Positions 35,284 through 44,093 of a stretch of 60,193 bases of DNA are shown one piece after another. This DNA comes from Verrucomicrobiia bacterium (lineage in GTDB: Bacteria > Verrucomicrobiota > Verrucomicrobiia > Limisphaerales > CAIMTB01). Numbering within the stretch: position 1 is the first letter of the stretch; each line of letters begins with the position of its first letter. The stretch is taken from NCBI GenBank assembly GCA_019634625.1, contig JAHCBA010000039.1, positions 1 to 60,193 on the forward strand, given 5' to 3'. The notes under the pieces were generated by a model. The model was given only the letters and a program-made list of their open reading frames with translations, was not told where the DNA came from and did no database searches. A program made the translations under genes and the position numbers.

Positions 35284-35599
35284 TCAGTGTGGGGGGACGG
35301 GCGCGCGGTGGGGCAAGGAGATTATCCGGAGGAAGTGCAGGGCCCGTGCAACCCGGAGTTGTGGGGAGAGGGGCGAGCCTGGCGAAGCGTGGCATTGGGG
35401 GGGCGGGTTCCACGCGGCCGCAACGGTGGGGTGCAGTGGGTTGGGGACTCGCGAACTCGTCCCTTCGATTCGGGCCTCCGCACCCACATAGACGGGGATG
35501 CACCGGGGCAGGCCAGAGGGGCTGACCCAGGCGGGGGCGAGGGCGGACTTTTGCTTCTCCGGGGAGGGAGGGGTGGCCTAGGGTACCGGGGTGGGCGTG
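35284..35599. other. 316-bp divergent gap between SRP RNA and ccsA-like gene
   Basis: The region must hold the SRP RNA promoter (minus) and the ccsA-hemA-hemC promoter (plus). The only clear element is copy B of the dispersed GGACTCGCG repeat at 35420-35466. No other gene was found. Confidence 0.45.
35420..35466. repeat. Dispersed intergenic repeat, copy B
   Basis: GTGCAGTGGGTTGGGGACTC then GCGAACTCGTCCC resembles copies at 6995-7040 and 45021-45060. GGGGAC and GTCCC form the ends of an imperfect palindrome. Confidence 0.5.
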
Positions 35600-36415
35600 A
35601 TGTCCGACCGATTGCTGTTTGGGGTGGCGGTGCTGTTCTATGCGGCAGCGACCGGGTATGCGGTGCTGTTGTGGCGGCGCGGGTTCCGGCGGGACGACAG
35701 CTGGTGTTACACGTGGCTGGCGCTGGCGTGCGTCCCCCACACGGCGGCATTGCTGGCGCGTGGATTCTCGCTGCAACGCTGCCCTGTGACCAACCTGTTC
35801 GAGGCGGTGATGTTCATTTCCTGGACCGTGGTGGTGCTGCACCTGGTGGTGGGGATGTGGTCGCGACTGCGGTTTCTGTGTGCTTTTGGGGCGCCGCTGT
35901 TGCTGATGATGGGGGTCTTTGGGCTGCAGCCCGGATTGGACCGGCCTGCACCGGCGATGGAATGGGAGGTGACGCGCGGCCTGGTGAGTCTGCATGCGGG
36001 GTTGATTCTGCTGTCGTACGGGACGTTCGGGCTGGGGGCGGCGGCGGCGATGCTGTATCTGGCGCAGGAGCACGATCTGAAGTTCCACAAGGTGCGGGCG
36101 CTGCTGTCGCGATTGCCGGCGATGGAGCGGTTGGAGAAGGTGGTGACGGGATCGTTGGGGGTGGGGTTGGGATTGCTGACGGCGGGGCTGTTGCTGACGG
36201 TGGGGTTGATGCGGGAGGTGGGTGTGGCGGCGGTACGGGGGGATCCGAAGGTGGTGTGGTCGGCGGTGGTGTGGGTGGCGTATGCGGCGCTGCTGGGATT
36301 GCGGTTGCGGCACGGGTGGGGTCCGAGGCCGCTGGCATGGGGGGCGCTGGGGAGTTTTGCCTTCGTCATGCTGACCTTCTGGGGTACGAACCTGATGTCG
36401 CCGCTGCACAAATAG
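35600..36415 (+). CDS. CcsA/HemX-like cytochrome c assembly membrane protein
   Basis: The protein has 271 residues from ATG 35600-35602, or 274 from a GTG at 35591. About eight transmembrane helices are apparent. The segment PVTNLFEAVMFISWTVV and the later WEVTRGLVSLHAGLILLSYGTFGLGA match the CcsA/CcmC/HemX superfamily; histidines in such positions can ligate heme. It ends 4 nt before hemA. HemX next to hemA is common and may regulate GluTR level, whereas CcsA handles heme for cytochrome c. The C-terminal FWGTNLMSPLHK fits either assignment. Confidence 0.85.
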   Translation: MSDRLLFGVAVLFYAAATGYAVLLWRRGFRRDDSWCYTWLALACVPHTAALLARGFSLQRCPVTNLFEAVMFISWTVVVLHLVVGMWSRLRFLCAFGAPLLLMMGVFGLQPGLDRPAPAMEWEVTRGLVSLHAGLILLSYGTFGLGAAAAMLYLAQEHDLKFHKVRALLSRLPAMERLEKVVTGSLGVGLGLLTAGLLLTVGLMREVGVAAVRGDPKVVWSAVVWVAYAALLGLRLRHGWGPRPLAWGALGSFAFVMLTFWGTNLMSPLHK

Positions 36416-36419
36416 CGTC

Positions 36420-37472
36420 ATGCCGGTTTACTGTGTTGGCCTGAGTCATCGGACCGCGCCCGTGGAGGTGCGCGAGCGTTTCGCCTTGGAGGAGACGGCG
36501 ATCCCGGCGGCGCTGGAGGGGTTGCGGACGGGAGGCATTGCCGCGGAGGCGGTATGGTTATCGACGTGCAACCGGGTGGAGGTGTACCTGGAGATCGAGA
36601 CTGCCCGGGTTGAGGAGGCGCGGCGTTACCTGATCGAGGCGAGCCGGTGGGATGGAGAACCGCCGGGCGAGGTCTTGTATGTGCATTCCGAGCCGGCCAG
36701 CATCGAGCACCTGTTCCGGGTGGCGAGCGGGTTGGATTCGATGGTGCTGGGGGAGACGGAGATTCTGGGGCAGTTGAAGCGGGCGTACGAACTGGCGCGG
36801 CGTCACGGGCACACCGGGGCCCGGCTGAACCGGGCGTTTCAGAGGGCGTTCAATGTGGCCAAGCAGATCCGGTCGGAAACGCAGATTCAGCGCGGGGGCA
36901 TTTCGGTGGCGTCGGTGGCGGTTGAGTTGACCGAGCGGATTTTCGAGACGGTGGAGGGGCGGCAGGTGCTGGTGGTGGGCGCGGGGGACACCGGGGAGAA
37001 GGTGGCGCGGGCGTTGTTGTCGCGCGGGGTGGCCCAGGTGTGGATTGCCAACCGGACGGTGGAGCGGGCGGAGGCGCTGGCGGGGGTGCTGGGGGAGCGG
37101 ACGCGGGCGATCGCGGACTGGGAGGAGGCGGCGCCGGACGCGGACGTCTGGATCAGCAGCACGTCGTCGCCGGGGTATGTGCTGGATGTCGGGCGGGTGG
37201 AGGCGTTGATGGTGGCGCGGGGGCGGCGTCCGCTGTTGCTGGTGGATCTGGCGGTACCGCGGGACATCGACCCCGGGGTGATCGGAATTTCGGACGTGTA
37301 TCTTTTCAACGTGGACGATTTGGAGGCCATCGCGAAGGCGCATCTGCGGCAGCGCGAGGCCGAGGTGGCGCGGTGCGAGGCATTGATCCGGGAGCGGGCG
37401 TCCGGTCTGCTCACGGCGGTGGTTTCGGCCCGGGGCGCGGCGGCATCGGGGGCCATGTCGGCCCCGGCCTAG
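36420..37472 (+). CDS. hemA: Glutamyl-tRNA reductase, apparently lacking most of the C-terminal dimerisation domain
   Basis: HemA reduces glutamyl-tRNA to glutamate-1-semialdehyde with NADPH, the first step of C5 tetrapyrrole synthesis. The protein has 350 residues; the family is usually 410-450. The catalytic domain is intact, with nucleophile Cys50 in VWLSTCNRVEVYL, SGLDSMVLGETEILGQ, and a Rossmann domain with VLVVGAGDTGEKVARAL. It ends soon after FNVDDLEAIAKAHL, without about 80 residues that normally form the dimer helices. The stop lies 13 nt before hemC, so the end looks genuine. Followed by hemC in the same operon. Confidence 0.95.
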   Translation: MPVYCVGLSHRTAPVEVRERFALEETAIPAALEGLRTGGIAAEAVWLSTCNRVEVYLEIETARVEEARRYLIEASRWDGEPPGEVLYVHSEPASIEHLFRVASGLDSMVLGETEILGQLKRAYELARRHGHTGARLNRAFQRAFNVAKQIRSETQIQRGGISVASVAVELTERIFETVEGRQVLVVGAGDTGEKVARALLSRGVAQVWIANRTVERAEALAGVLGERTRAIADWEEAAPDADVWISSTSSPGYVLDVGRVEALMVARGRRPLLLVDLAVPRDIDPGVIGISDVYLFNVDDLEAIAKAHLRQREAEVARCEALIRERASGLLTAVVSARGAAASGAMSAPA

Positions 37473-37485
37473 AAGGAGCACCGAG

Positions 37486-38502
37486 ATGGCGCATCGGAGG
37501 GACGACGAAACGAGGCGGGTACGCATTGCGACCCGGGGCAGCGCGCTGGCGATGGCGCAGTCGAGGTTGGTCGCGGGGTTGTGCCGGGACGCGGACGGGC
37601 GGCTGGAGGTGGGGTTGCAGGTGATCAAGACCACGGGGGACAGGATGCAGGCGGCGTCGTGGCGCGCCTCCGGGCAGACACTGCCGAAGGGGCTGTTCAC
37701 GAAGGAACTCGAGGTGGCCTTGATCGAGGGTGAGGCGGACCTGGCGGTGCACAGCTTGAAGGATCTGCCCACCGAACTGCCGGACGGCCTGCGTCTGGGC
37801 GGCGTGCTGCTTCGGGCTGACCCGAGGGATGTGCTGGTGGGCCGTCGCGGTTGGGACGTGCGGTGTCCCGGCGGCGGCATGGAAGCGTTGCGGGAGGGGG
37901 CGGTGGTGGCGACGAGCAGCACCCGGCGGGCGGCGCAGTTGCGGTGGCGACGTCCCGACATTCGGATCGTGGGAATCCGCGGGAACGTGCCGACGCGGTT
38001 GGCGAAGCTGGCGGCGACGCAGGAATTCGATGCCACGCTGCTGGCGGCGGCGGGTTTGGAGCGGTTGGGGATCCGGCTCGACGCCGAAGGGCGGGTCCTC
38101 GAAGCGGAGGATGGAAGCGTCGGGGGATGGGGGTTGGAACTGCGCGGTCGTCCTCTTGACCTGGAGGAGATGCTGCCTGCGCCCGGCCAGGCGGCGATCG
38201 GTCTGGAGATCCGCAAGGGCGATCGGCGATTGCTGGCTCTTTGCCGGCGAATCGAGGACGCCGTCAGCCGGGAGTGTGTGGAGGCTGAGCGGGCTTTTCT
38301 GGCGGGCTTCGGCGGCGGCTGCCTGAGTCCGGTGGCGGCCTGGGCCCGGGTCGAGGGCGAGGCGTTGCGTTTGCGGGCGGTGGCTTTCGAAGGCGAGCGA
38401 CGGTGGGAAGGAACCGGAAATGCGCCGGTGTCCGGGGCCCGGCGGTTGGGCCGCACGATGGGTCGGGAGGCCCGGCGGGCGCTGGCGCGACGGAGCGGCT
38501 GA
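37486..38502 (+). CDS. hemC: Hydroxymethylbilane synthase (porphobilinogen deaminase)
   Basis: HemC polymerises four porphobilinogens to hydroxymethylbilane. The protein has 338 residues. The N-terminal RIATRGSALAMAQ, the catalytic-aspartate segment AVHSLKDLPTELP, the STRRAAQLRWRRPD region and RGNVPTRLAKL are diagnostic. The dipyrromethane cofactor Cys lies in FGGGCLSPVAAW. It is slightly longer than the usual 310, with an insertion at CPGGGMEALREGA. It is third in the ccsA-hemA-hemC operon and faces the fused cobA-hemD gene across 25 bp. Confidence 0.95.
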   Translation: MAHRRDDETRRVRIATRGSALAMAQSRLVAGLCRDADGRLEVGLQVIKTTGDRMQAASWRASGQTLPKGLFTKELEVALIEGEADLAVHSLKDLPTELPDGLRLGGVLLRADPRDVLVGRRGWDVRCPGGGMEALREGAVVATSSTRRAAQLRWRRPDIRIVGIRGNVPTRLAKLAATQEFDATLLAAAGLERLGIRLDAEGRVLEAEDGSVGGWGLELRGRPLDLEEMLPAPGQAAIGLEIRKGDRRLLALCRRIEDAVSRECVEAERAFLAGFGGGCLSPVAAWARVEGEALRLRAVAFEGERRWEGTGNAPVSGARRLGRTMGREARRALARRSG

Positions 38503-38527
38503 GTCCCGGGGGCGTCTTGAACCCTGG

Positions 38528-40066
38528 TCAGCGGGTGGGGTCTGAAGCGAGCAGGGCGGCCACCAGCCCGTCGAGGGTGTGGGGTCGTGCCTCGGCCGCG
38601 GGGCTCAGGTCGAGGGCGGTGATGGCCTTGGAGGTCTCGGGTCCGATCGAGGCCAGACGGAGCTGTGGATGGCGGGCAAGGAGGGCGGTCAGGGGGAAGC
38701 GCTTGTGGAAATGCTCGACGGTCGAGGCACTGGTGAAGGTGATCCAGTCCACGCCCTCCTCGAGCCAGCGCGCGTGGGGGTCTGACGGGGAAGCGGGTGC
38801 GGCGAGGGTCTCGTAGAAGGCGACATCGTCCACGATGGCACCGTGCTTCTCGAGTTCGCGGCAGACGTCGGGATTGGCCACCTGGGCGCGGGCGAGGAGG
38901 ATGCGGAGGTTGTCGAGGCTTTCCTGTTCGGCGATGGCGGCGGCGAGGTGGCGCCCGAGGAATTCGGAGGGGACGGCGTCGGCACGGACGTGGAAGTCGC
39001 GGAGACGGGCGACGGTGGCGGGCCCGACGGCGGCCAGACGGGCACGTCCGAGGGTGCGGATGTCGTCGTAGGCAGCGAGGAGGGCACCGAAGAAGGCGGA
39101 CACGCCGTTGGGGCTGCTGAAGACGATCCAGTCGTATTCGCCCAGGCCGGCGAGCGCCTCGACGACGGGTTGCCGGGCGGTGGGGGCCTGGATGGCGATG
39201 GCGGGGATTTCAAGGACTTCGGCGCCCAGTTCTTCGAGGCGGGCGGTGAGGTCGGCGGCCTGTTCACGGCGGCGAGTGACGACGATACGCCGGCCGAACA
39301 GGGGGCGTTTTTCGAACCAGTTGAGGTGGTCGCGGAGGCGGACGACCTCGCCGACGACCGCCAGGGCGGGGGCGGCGAGGCCGACGGTACGAACCTTTTC
39401 GGCGATGTCGGCCAGGGAGCCGGTGACCGTCTGCTGGCGGGCGGTGGTGCCCCAGCGGATGACGGCCACGGGGGTGGTTGGGGGGAGGCCTCCGGCGACG
39501 AGGGCCTCCACGATGGCAGGCAGTCGTTCGAGGCCCATGAGGATGACTTTCGTGCCATGGGCCCGGGCCACTGCGCCCCAGTCCACCATGGATCCCGGCT
39601 TGCCGGGATCTTCATGACCAGTGACCACGGTGACGGCCGAGGCGTATTCGCGGTGAGTGACGGGAATGCCGGCGGAGGCGGGTGCAGCCAGGAATGAAGA
39701 GACGCCCGGGACGATCTCGAAGGGGATCCCGGCGTCGGCGAGTTCCTCGGCCTCTTCGCCGCCGCGTCCGAAGAGGCAGGGATCGCCGCCCTTGAGGCGG
39801 ACCACTGTGCGGCCTGCGCGGGCATGCTCGATGAGCAGGCGGTTGATGTCCTCCTGAGAGCGGGGAGGGGCGGGCGGGGTCGGGCGGGCCGGAATGGACT
39901 CGGCCTGGGGCGGGGCATGTCGGATCAGGAGCGCGGTGGGAACCAAGGCGTCATGCACCACCACGTCCGCGCGTCCGAGGACCTGAGCCCCGCGGAGTGT
40001 TAGGAGTGACGGATCGCCCGGACCTGCGCCCACGAGATAAACCTTCCCCGGCTTGCCATGCGCCAT
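38528..40066 (-). CDS. Fused uroporphyrinogen-III C-methyltransferase / uroporphyrinogen-III synthase
   Basis: The protein has 512 residues from ATG 40064-40066. The N-terminal half (about 1-255) is CobA/SUMT: KVYLVGAGPGDPSLLTLRGAQVL, the GGDPCLFGRGGEEAEEL motif, and VTGHEDP, using SAM to make precorrin-2. The C-terminal half (about 260-505) is HemD, which cyclises and flips ring D (PLFGRRIVVTRRREQAADLTARLEELGAEVLEIPAI; VFSSPNGVSAFF; ITFTSASTVEHF). It supplies both heme and siroheme/cobalamin branches. It is transcribed toward hemC, so control is separate from hemA-hemC. The 510-bp upstream gap contains the repeat at 40191-40357. Confidence 0.93.
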   Translation of the reverse strand: MAHGKPGKVYLVGAGPGDPSLLTLRGAQVLGRADVVVHDALVPTALLIRHAPPQAESIPARPTPPAPPRSQEDINRLLIEHARAGRTVVRLKGGDPCLFGRGGEEAEELADAGIPFEIVPGVSSFLAAPASAGIPVTHREYASAVTVVTGHEDPGKPGSMVDWGAVARAHGTKVILMGLERLPAIVEALVAGGLPPTTPVAVIRWGTTARQQTVTGSLADIAEKVRTVGLAAPALAVVGEVVRLRDHLNWFEKRPLFGRRIVVTRRREQAADLTARLEELGAEVLEIPAIAIQAPTARQPVVEALAGLGEYDWIVFSSPNGVSAFFGALLAAYDDIRTLGRARLAAVGPATVARLRDFHVRADAVPSEFLGRHLAAAIAEQESLDNLRILLARAQVANPDVCRELEKHGAIVDDVAFYETLAAPASPSDPHARWLEEGVDWITFTSASTVEHFHKRFPLTALLARHPQLRLASIGPETSKAITALDLSPAAEARPHTLDGLVAALLASDPTR

Positions 40067-40190
40067 GCGGGGCAAGGTAACGGGAGAGGAGTGCGCTGGG
40101 CAAACAGGGGTGCGATTTGGTGTGGGCGGATGGCCCCGAGGCTTTGGCGAGCTGGTTGGCTTGAGAAGAATGAGAGTAACACTGGGATAA

Positions 40191-40357
40191 TATTGTTGAC
40201 TATGCAGACAACACTCCCGGCATCATATTGTTGACTATTTAGGCAAATAGACCGGCACTCTATTGTTGACGGACGTATACATACAAAACGCCCTGCACGT
40301 AGTTATTGACTGTCTAATAAGAATTGACCGACCTATTATATTATATTACTTGTTGAC
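40191..40357. repeat. 35-bp tandem array headed by TATTGTTGAC
   Basis: TATTGTTGAC occurs at 40191, 40226 and 40261, exactly 35 bp apart; degenerate heads follow at 40303-40310, 40322-40328 and 40351-40357. The 25 bp between heads vary but share CCGGCA in two units. The reverse complement GTCAACAATA links it to the elements at 23073, 33005 and 33138. It lies in the 510-bp gap 5' of the minus-strand cobA-hemD and 3' of rlmI. No gene was seen in the gap. Confidence 0.72.
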
Positions 40358-40576
40358 GATCGGAGATCAGGGCGTCCCAGGCGGGACGATGAGATTCAAG
40401 GGGGGGCGGGCAGAGGAATGTGCGGCAACAATAAAGAGTCGGACTCTATAAATTGGTTAGTGGTTAGAGTTCACCCGGCCCCGAGGCCTGAATTTCCCGC
40501 CAAGCGCCTCGTGCAGGATTCGCGCGACGGGTGCCTCGTCGCCCCAAAAACCAGCAGCTTACTGCATGGTTACGGC

Positions 40577-41779
40577 TTAGAGGACCCGGGTCCAGCGGAC
40601 CTTGAGGTAGCGGCTTTCGGGGCAGGTGGAGAGGACGGGGTGGTCGGGGGCGGCGCCGGTGCGGTCGAGGAACTGGAGTCGTCGTCCCTGCCGGTGGGCG
40701 GCCTTGATCACGATCCGGTCGAATTCGTCCTCGTCCACCATCCCGGAGCAGGAGCAGGTCACGAAGAGGCCGCCGGGACGGACCAGGGAAAGGCCGAGGA
40801 TGTTGAGGTCCTCGTACTTCTTCGTGCCGCCGTCGGTGTCTTCGCGGTCGAAGACGAGCTTGGGGGGGTCGAGGACCACCACGTCCCAGCGTTCGCGGTT
40901 CTTCTGCATCTGGCGGCACCAGGTGAAGGCGTCGCAGTGGATCCACTCGATGCGGGCCTGATTGAGGTTGGCGTTGCGGCGGGCGCGGGCGATGGCGGTT
41001 TCGTCGAGGTCCACACCGGTCACTTCGGTTGCCTCTCCTGCGATCCTGGCGGCGAGTGCAAACCCGCCGGTGTAGCAGCAGAGGTCGAGGACGCGGGCGC
41101 CGCGGGTGAAGGCGGTGAGGCGACGTCGGTTGTCGCGCTGGTCGCAGAAGAAGCCGGTCTTGTGGCCCTCCGCGAAGTCCACTTCGTGGCGGATGCCGTG
41201 TTCGCGGATCTTGACCGACTGGAGCGGGGGCGGGGGAGCGCCGGCGCGGCGGATGCCTTCGAAGCGGGCGGCTCGTTCGTCGACCTCGATCACGGCATGG
41301 CGGGTTCCGAGGCGGCGATGGAGATGATCCAGCCAGTTGGGGAGGCGTTGGAAGACGCCGAGGCTGTGGACGGAGACGCTGAGGACATCGGCGAAGCGGT
41401 CCACGACGAGGCCGCTGAGGCTGTCGCCATCGGAGTGGACGACGCGGTAGGCGTCGGTGTGGTCGGGGAGGCGGAGGACGTCATGGCGCAGGGCGACAGC
41501 GCGGTCGAGTTGATCGAGGAGGTGCTGTTCGGTAACGGCGTCGGGTCCGTGGTGGAGGACGCGGAGGGGGACGCGCGCGCGGGGATGGTAGAAGCCGGCA
41601 CCGAAGGGGTAGCCGTCCTTGTCGTAGACGGCGACCAGGGAACCGGGGGTGGCGTCGGGGGACGCTCCTCGGATCATGGCCGGGTAGAGGGTTGGGTGAT
41701 AGCTGAAGGTGCGGAGTTGCACCCAGGGGGTGCGGCGTTCGGTGGGGGGATGGGCGGGGGCAGGGACGGGCGGGGGCAT
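40577..41779 (-). CDS. RlmI-like 23S rRNA (cytosine-C5) methyltransferase
   Basis: The protein has 400 residues from ATG 41777-41779; the frame is open further upstream but overlaps proA and is low complexity. An N-terminal PUA-like RNA-binding domain (about 20-90) with GSLVAVYDKDGYPFGAGFYHP precedes a class I SAM methyltransferase: VLDLCCYTGGFALAA, TGVDLDETAIARARRNANLN, DVVVLDPPKLVF and a late catalytic CSCSGMVDEDEF. RlmI makes m5C1962 in 23S rRNA. The EGHKTGFFCDQRDNR motif also fits. It starts 22 nt after the proA stop. Confidence 0.9.
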   Translation of the reverse strand: MPPPVPAPAHPPTERRTPWVQLRTFSYHPTLYPAMIRGASPDATPGSLVAVYDKDGYPFGAGFYHPRARVPLRVLHHGPDAVTEQHLLDQLDRAVALRHDVLRLPDHTDAYRVVHSDGDSLSGLVVDRFADVLSVSVHSLGVFQRLPNWLDHLHRRLGTRHAVIEVDERAARFEGIRRAGAPPPPLQSVKIREHGIRHEVDFAEGHKTGFFCDQRDNRRRLTAFTRGARVLDLCCYTGGFALAARIAGEATEVTGVDLDETAIARARRNANLNQARIEWIHCDAFTWCRQMQKNRERWDVVVLDPPKLVFDREDTDGGTKKYEDLNILGLSLVRPGGLFVTCSCSGMVDEDEFDRIVIKAAHRQGRRLQFLDRTGAAPDHPVLSTCPESRYLKVRWTRVL

Positions 41780-41801
41780 GGCGGAGGGAGGGGGCGCGGG
41801 G

Positions 41802-43088
41802 TTATTCCCGGATCTGTCCGGTGCCGGTGCCGATCCACTTGTACGTGCAGAGTTCGTCGAGGCCCATGGGGCCGCGGGCGCCGAGTTTGTCGGTGCTGAT
41901 GCCGATTTCGGCGCCCATGCCGAACTCGGCGCCATCGGTGAACCGGGTGGAGGCATTCCAGTACACGGCGGCGGAATCGACTTCGAGAAGGAAGCGGCGG
42001 GCGGCGGCCTCGTTGCGGGTGACGATGGATTCGGAGTGGGCGGAGCCGTGGCGGCTGATGTGGGCGATGGCGTCGCCGAGGCCGTCCACAACGCGGACAT
42101 TGAGGATGAGATCGTTGTATTCGCGGGACCAGTCGTCGGGCTGGGCGGCGACGAGTTTTCCCTCGGGGGGGCGGCCTTTCATGCCGAGGAGGGTGCGGGT
42201 GGGGACATCGGTGCGGAGTTCGACCCCGCGTTCCCAGAGTTGGGCGGCGAGGGAAGGAAGGAACCCGGTGGCGATGGGCCAGTCCACGAGGACGGTTTCG
42301 GCGGCATTGCAGGTGGAGGGGCGCTGGCATTTGGCATTGACGACGATGGCCTCGGCCATGGCCGGGTCGGCCTCGCGATCCACGAAGATGTGGCAGACGC
42401 CCTTGTAATGTTTGATGACGGGGACCTTGGAGCAGTCGGTGACGGCGCGGATGAGGCCTTCGCCACCGCGGGGGATGCAGAGGTCCACCAGGTCGGGATG
42501 GGAAAGCAGGGCGGGGATGGCTTCGCGGTCGGGGACGGGGACGACCTGGATGGCGTGTTCGGGGAAGGCGGGAACGGCGTCGCGGGCGGCGGCGACCATG
42601 GTGGCGGCGATGAGGCGATTCGAGTGGAGGGCTTCCTTGCCGCCGCGGAGGATGGTGGCGTTGCCGGTTTTGAAGCAGAGGCTGGCGGCGTCGGCGGTGA
42701 CGTTGGGGCGCGACTCGTAGATGATGACGATGACGCCGATGGGAGTGGCGACTTTCTGGAGACGGAGGCCATTGGGGCGGGTGCGATCGTCGAGGACACG
42801 TCCGACCGGATCGGGGAGGGCGGCGACATCGCGGAGGCCCTGGGCCATGGCGGCGACGCGTTTCCCGTCGAGTTTGAGGCGGTCGAGCATGGCGGCGGAC
42901 AGGCCGAGTTCGCGTCCGGTCTCGAGGTCGCGGGCGTTGGCGTCGAGCAGCGCGGGGAGGGCGCGATCGAGGGCGTCGGCCATGGCCCGGAGGCAGGCGT
43001 CCTTGTCGGCGGTGGACAGTTTGGCGAGACCGCGGGAGGCGCATTTGGCCTCCGCGGCGAGGAGCCTCATCTGCTCGGCCAGCGTCAT
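41802..43088 (-). CDS. proA: Gamma-glutamyl phosphate reductase
   Basis: ProA reduces gamma-glutamyl phosphate to glutamate-5-semialdehyde in proline biosynthesis. The protein has 428 residues, the normal length. Family segments: RPNGLRLQKVATPIGVIVIIYESRPNV (NADPH region, split here), the IPRGGEGLI loop, and catalytic Cys260 in QRPSTCNAAETVLV. It ends ELCTYKWIGTGTGQIRE, typical of ProA. proB is not adjacent. It lies immediately upstream of rlmI on the same strand. Confidence 0.96.
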   Translation of the reverse strand: MTLAEQMRLLAAEAKCASRGLAKLSTADKDACLRAMADALDRALPALLDANARDLETGRELGLSAAMLDRLKLDGKRVAAMAQGLRDVAALPDPVGRVLDDRTRPNGLRLQKVATPIGVIVIIYESRPNVTADAASLCFKTGNATILRGGKEALHSNRLIAATMVAAARDAVPAFPEHAIQVVPVPDREAIPALLSHPDLVDLCIPRGGEGLIRAVTDCSKVPVIKHYKGVCHIFVDREADPAMAEAIVVNAKCQRPSTCNAAETVLVDWPIATGFLPSLAAQLWERGVELRTDVPTRTLLGMKGRPPEGKLVAAQPDDWSREYNDLILNVRVVDGLGDAIAHISRHGSAHSESIVTRNEAAARRFLLEVDSAAVYWNASTRFTDGAEFGMGAEIGISTDKLGARGPMGLDELCTYKWIGTGTGQIRE

Positions 43089-43156
43089 GGAGCCGAGCCT
43101 AAGGGGCTAGCGGCTGGGCGGCGAGCGTGGAGACGAGCCCGGAGCGGTCCTGCGGT

Positions 43157-43873
43157 TCAGGCGGCGGCCGGGGAGTCCGGGAAGCGGCGGAGGACGGCAT
43201 GGCCGAGGATTTCGGCGGCCTCCTCGACGGAGAAGGTGTCGGTATTGAGAACCAGGTGGTAGGCGAGCGGATCGTCGATGTCGGCGTCGAAGTGGGACTT
43301 GAGGTGGCGACGGCGGGCGGCGTCCTCCTTCTGGATGTAATCGTGGGCGGCGGCGAGATCGAGCTGGCGGAGGTCGGCGATGCGCTGGGCGCGTTTCCCG
43401 GGGGAGCCGACCAGGCGCAGGTGGAAGGCGGTGGGGAGGCTGGCGAGGATGAGATGGGCACCGCGTCCGACGAGGATGCAATTCCCGAGCTGGGCGAGGC
43501 CGAGGGTGGTCTCGGCGACCTGCTTGTCGAGGGTGGTGGAGGAGGGGTGAAGGCCGAGGAGTTCCTCCATGGTATCCCGGATGTAGGAGACGCGGTCCTC
43601 GGGCATGTAACGGACGAGGGTGGCGGGGAGATTATGTTCGGCGAGAGCTTTCTCGACGAGGCTTCGGTGGAAGACGGTCCACGGGGCACGGTTGCCGGGG
43701 CGATGCTTCTGGAGGAACCGGGCGAGGTGTTCGGCGACGGCGATGCCACCGGAGCCGGCCATGCGGGAGAGGGTGACCGTGGGCGGGGTTCGCGGGTGCT
43801 CGTGGCGTTTCCAGGGGGCGATCTGGGTCTCGACGTAACTCAGCGCGTGTTCGAGTGAGGCGACGGTATTCAT
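43157..43873 (-). CDS. Cytidylate-kinase-like family protein
   Basis: The protein has 238 residues from ATG 43871-43873; an ATG at 43907-43909 is possible. It belongs to the cytidylate-kinase-like family, not canonical Cmk. The N-terminal P-loop region is VTLSRMAGSGGIAVAEHLARFL (altered from GxxGxGK). FHRSLVEKALAEHNLP and the adenylate-type SVLGRGAH-like CILVGRGAHLIL follow, and the LID-like basic segment is DAARRRHLKSHF. Family members are poorly characterised nucleotide kinases. The lack of a clear GK in the loop makes catalytic activity uncertain. Confidence 0.8.
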   Translation of the reverse strand: MNTVASLEHALSYVETQIAPWKRHEHPRTPPTVTLSRMAGSGGIAVAEHLARFLQKHRPGNRAPWTVFHRSLVEKALAEHNLPATLVRYMPEDRVSYIRDTMEELLGLHPSSTTLDKQVAETTLGLAQLGNCILVGRGAHLILASLPTAFHLRLVGSPGKRAQRIADLRQLDLAAAHDYIQKEDAARRRHLKSHFDADIDDPLAYHLVLNTDTFSVEEAAEILGHAVLRRFPDSPAAA

Positions 43874-44093
43874 GGCGTCAGGGTGGGGGTGGTTTCTGAA
43901 GCTGATCATCTCCACGGCACGGGGAAAGTCTCGTCCCGAATTGGCGGAAGGGCACCGTGGGTTGGCGGGTGTCGAAGGGGCGTCGGTGCATCGTTGAATT
44001 GCGGGTGAGGAGGTGGCGAATTGGCGTCTTCGGGCTTTTCCCTGGGGGGGCGCGGGAGTAGAAGGGCCCAGATCGTTCAACCCAGGAAGCCCC

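Noticed and set aside
40191-40357. Considered as a CRISPR array because of constant heads and variable spacers
   Set aside because: The head is only 10 bp, later copies are degenerate, and no cas gene lies in the window.
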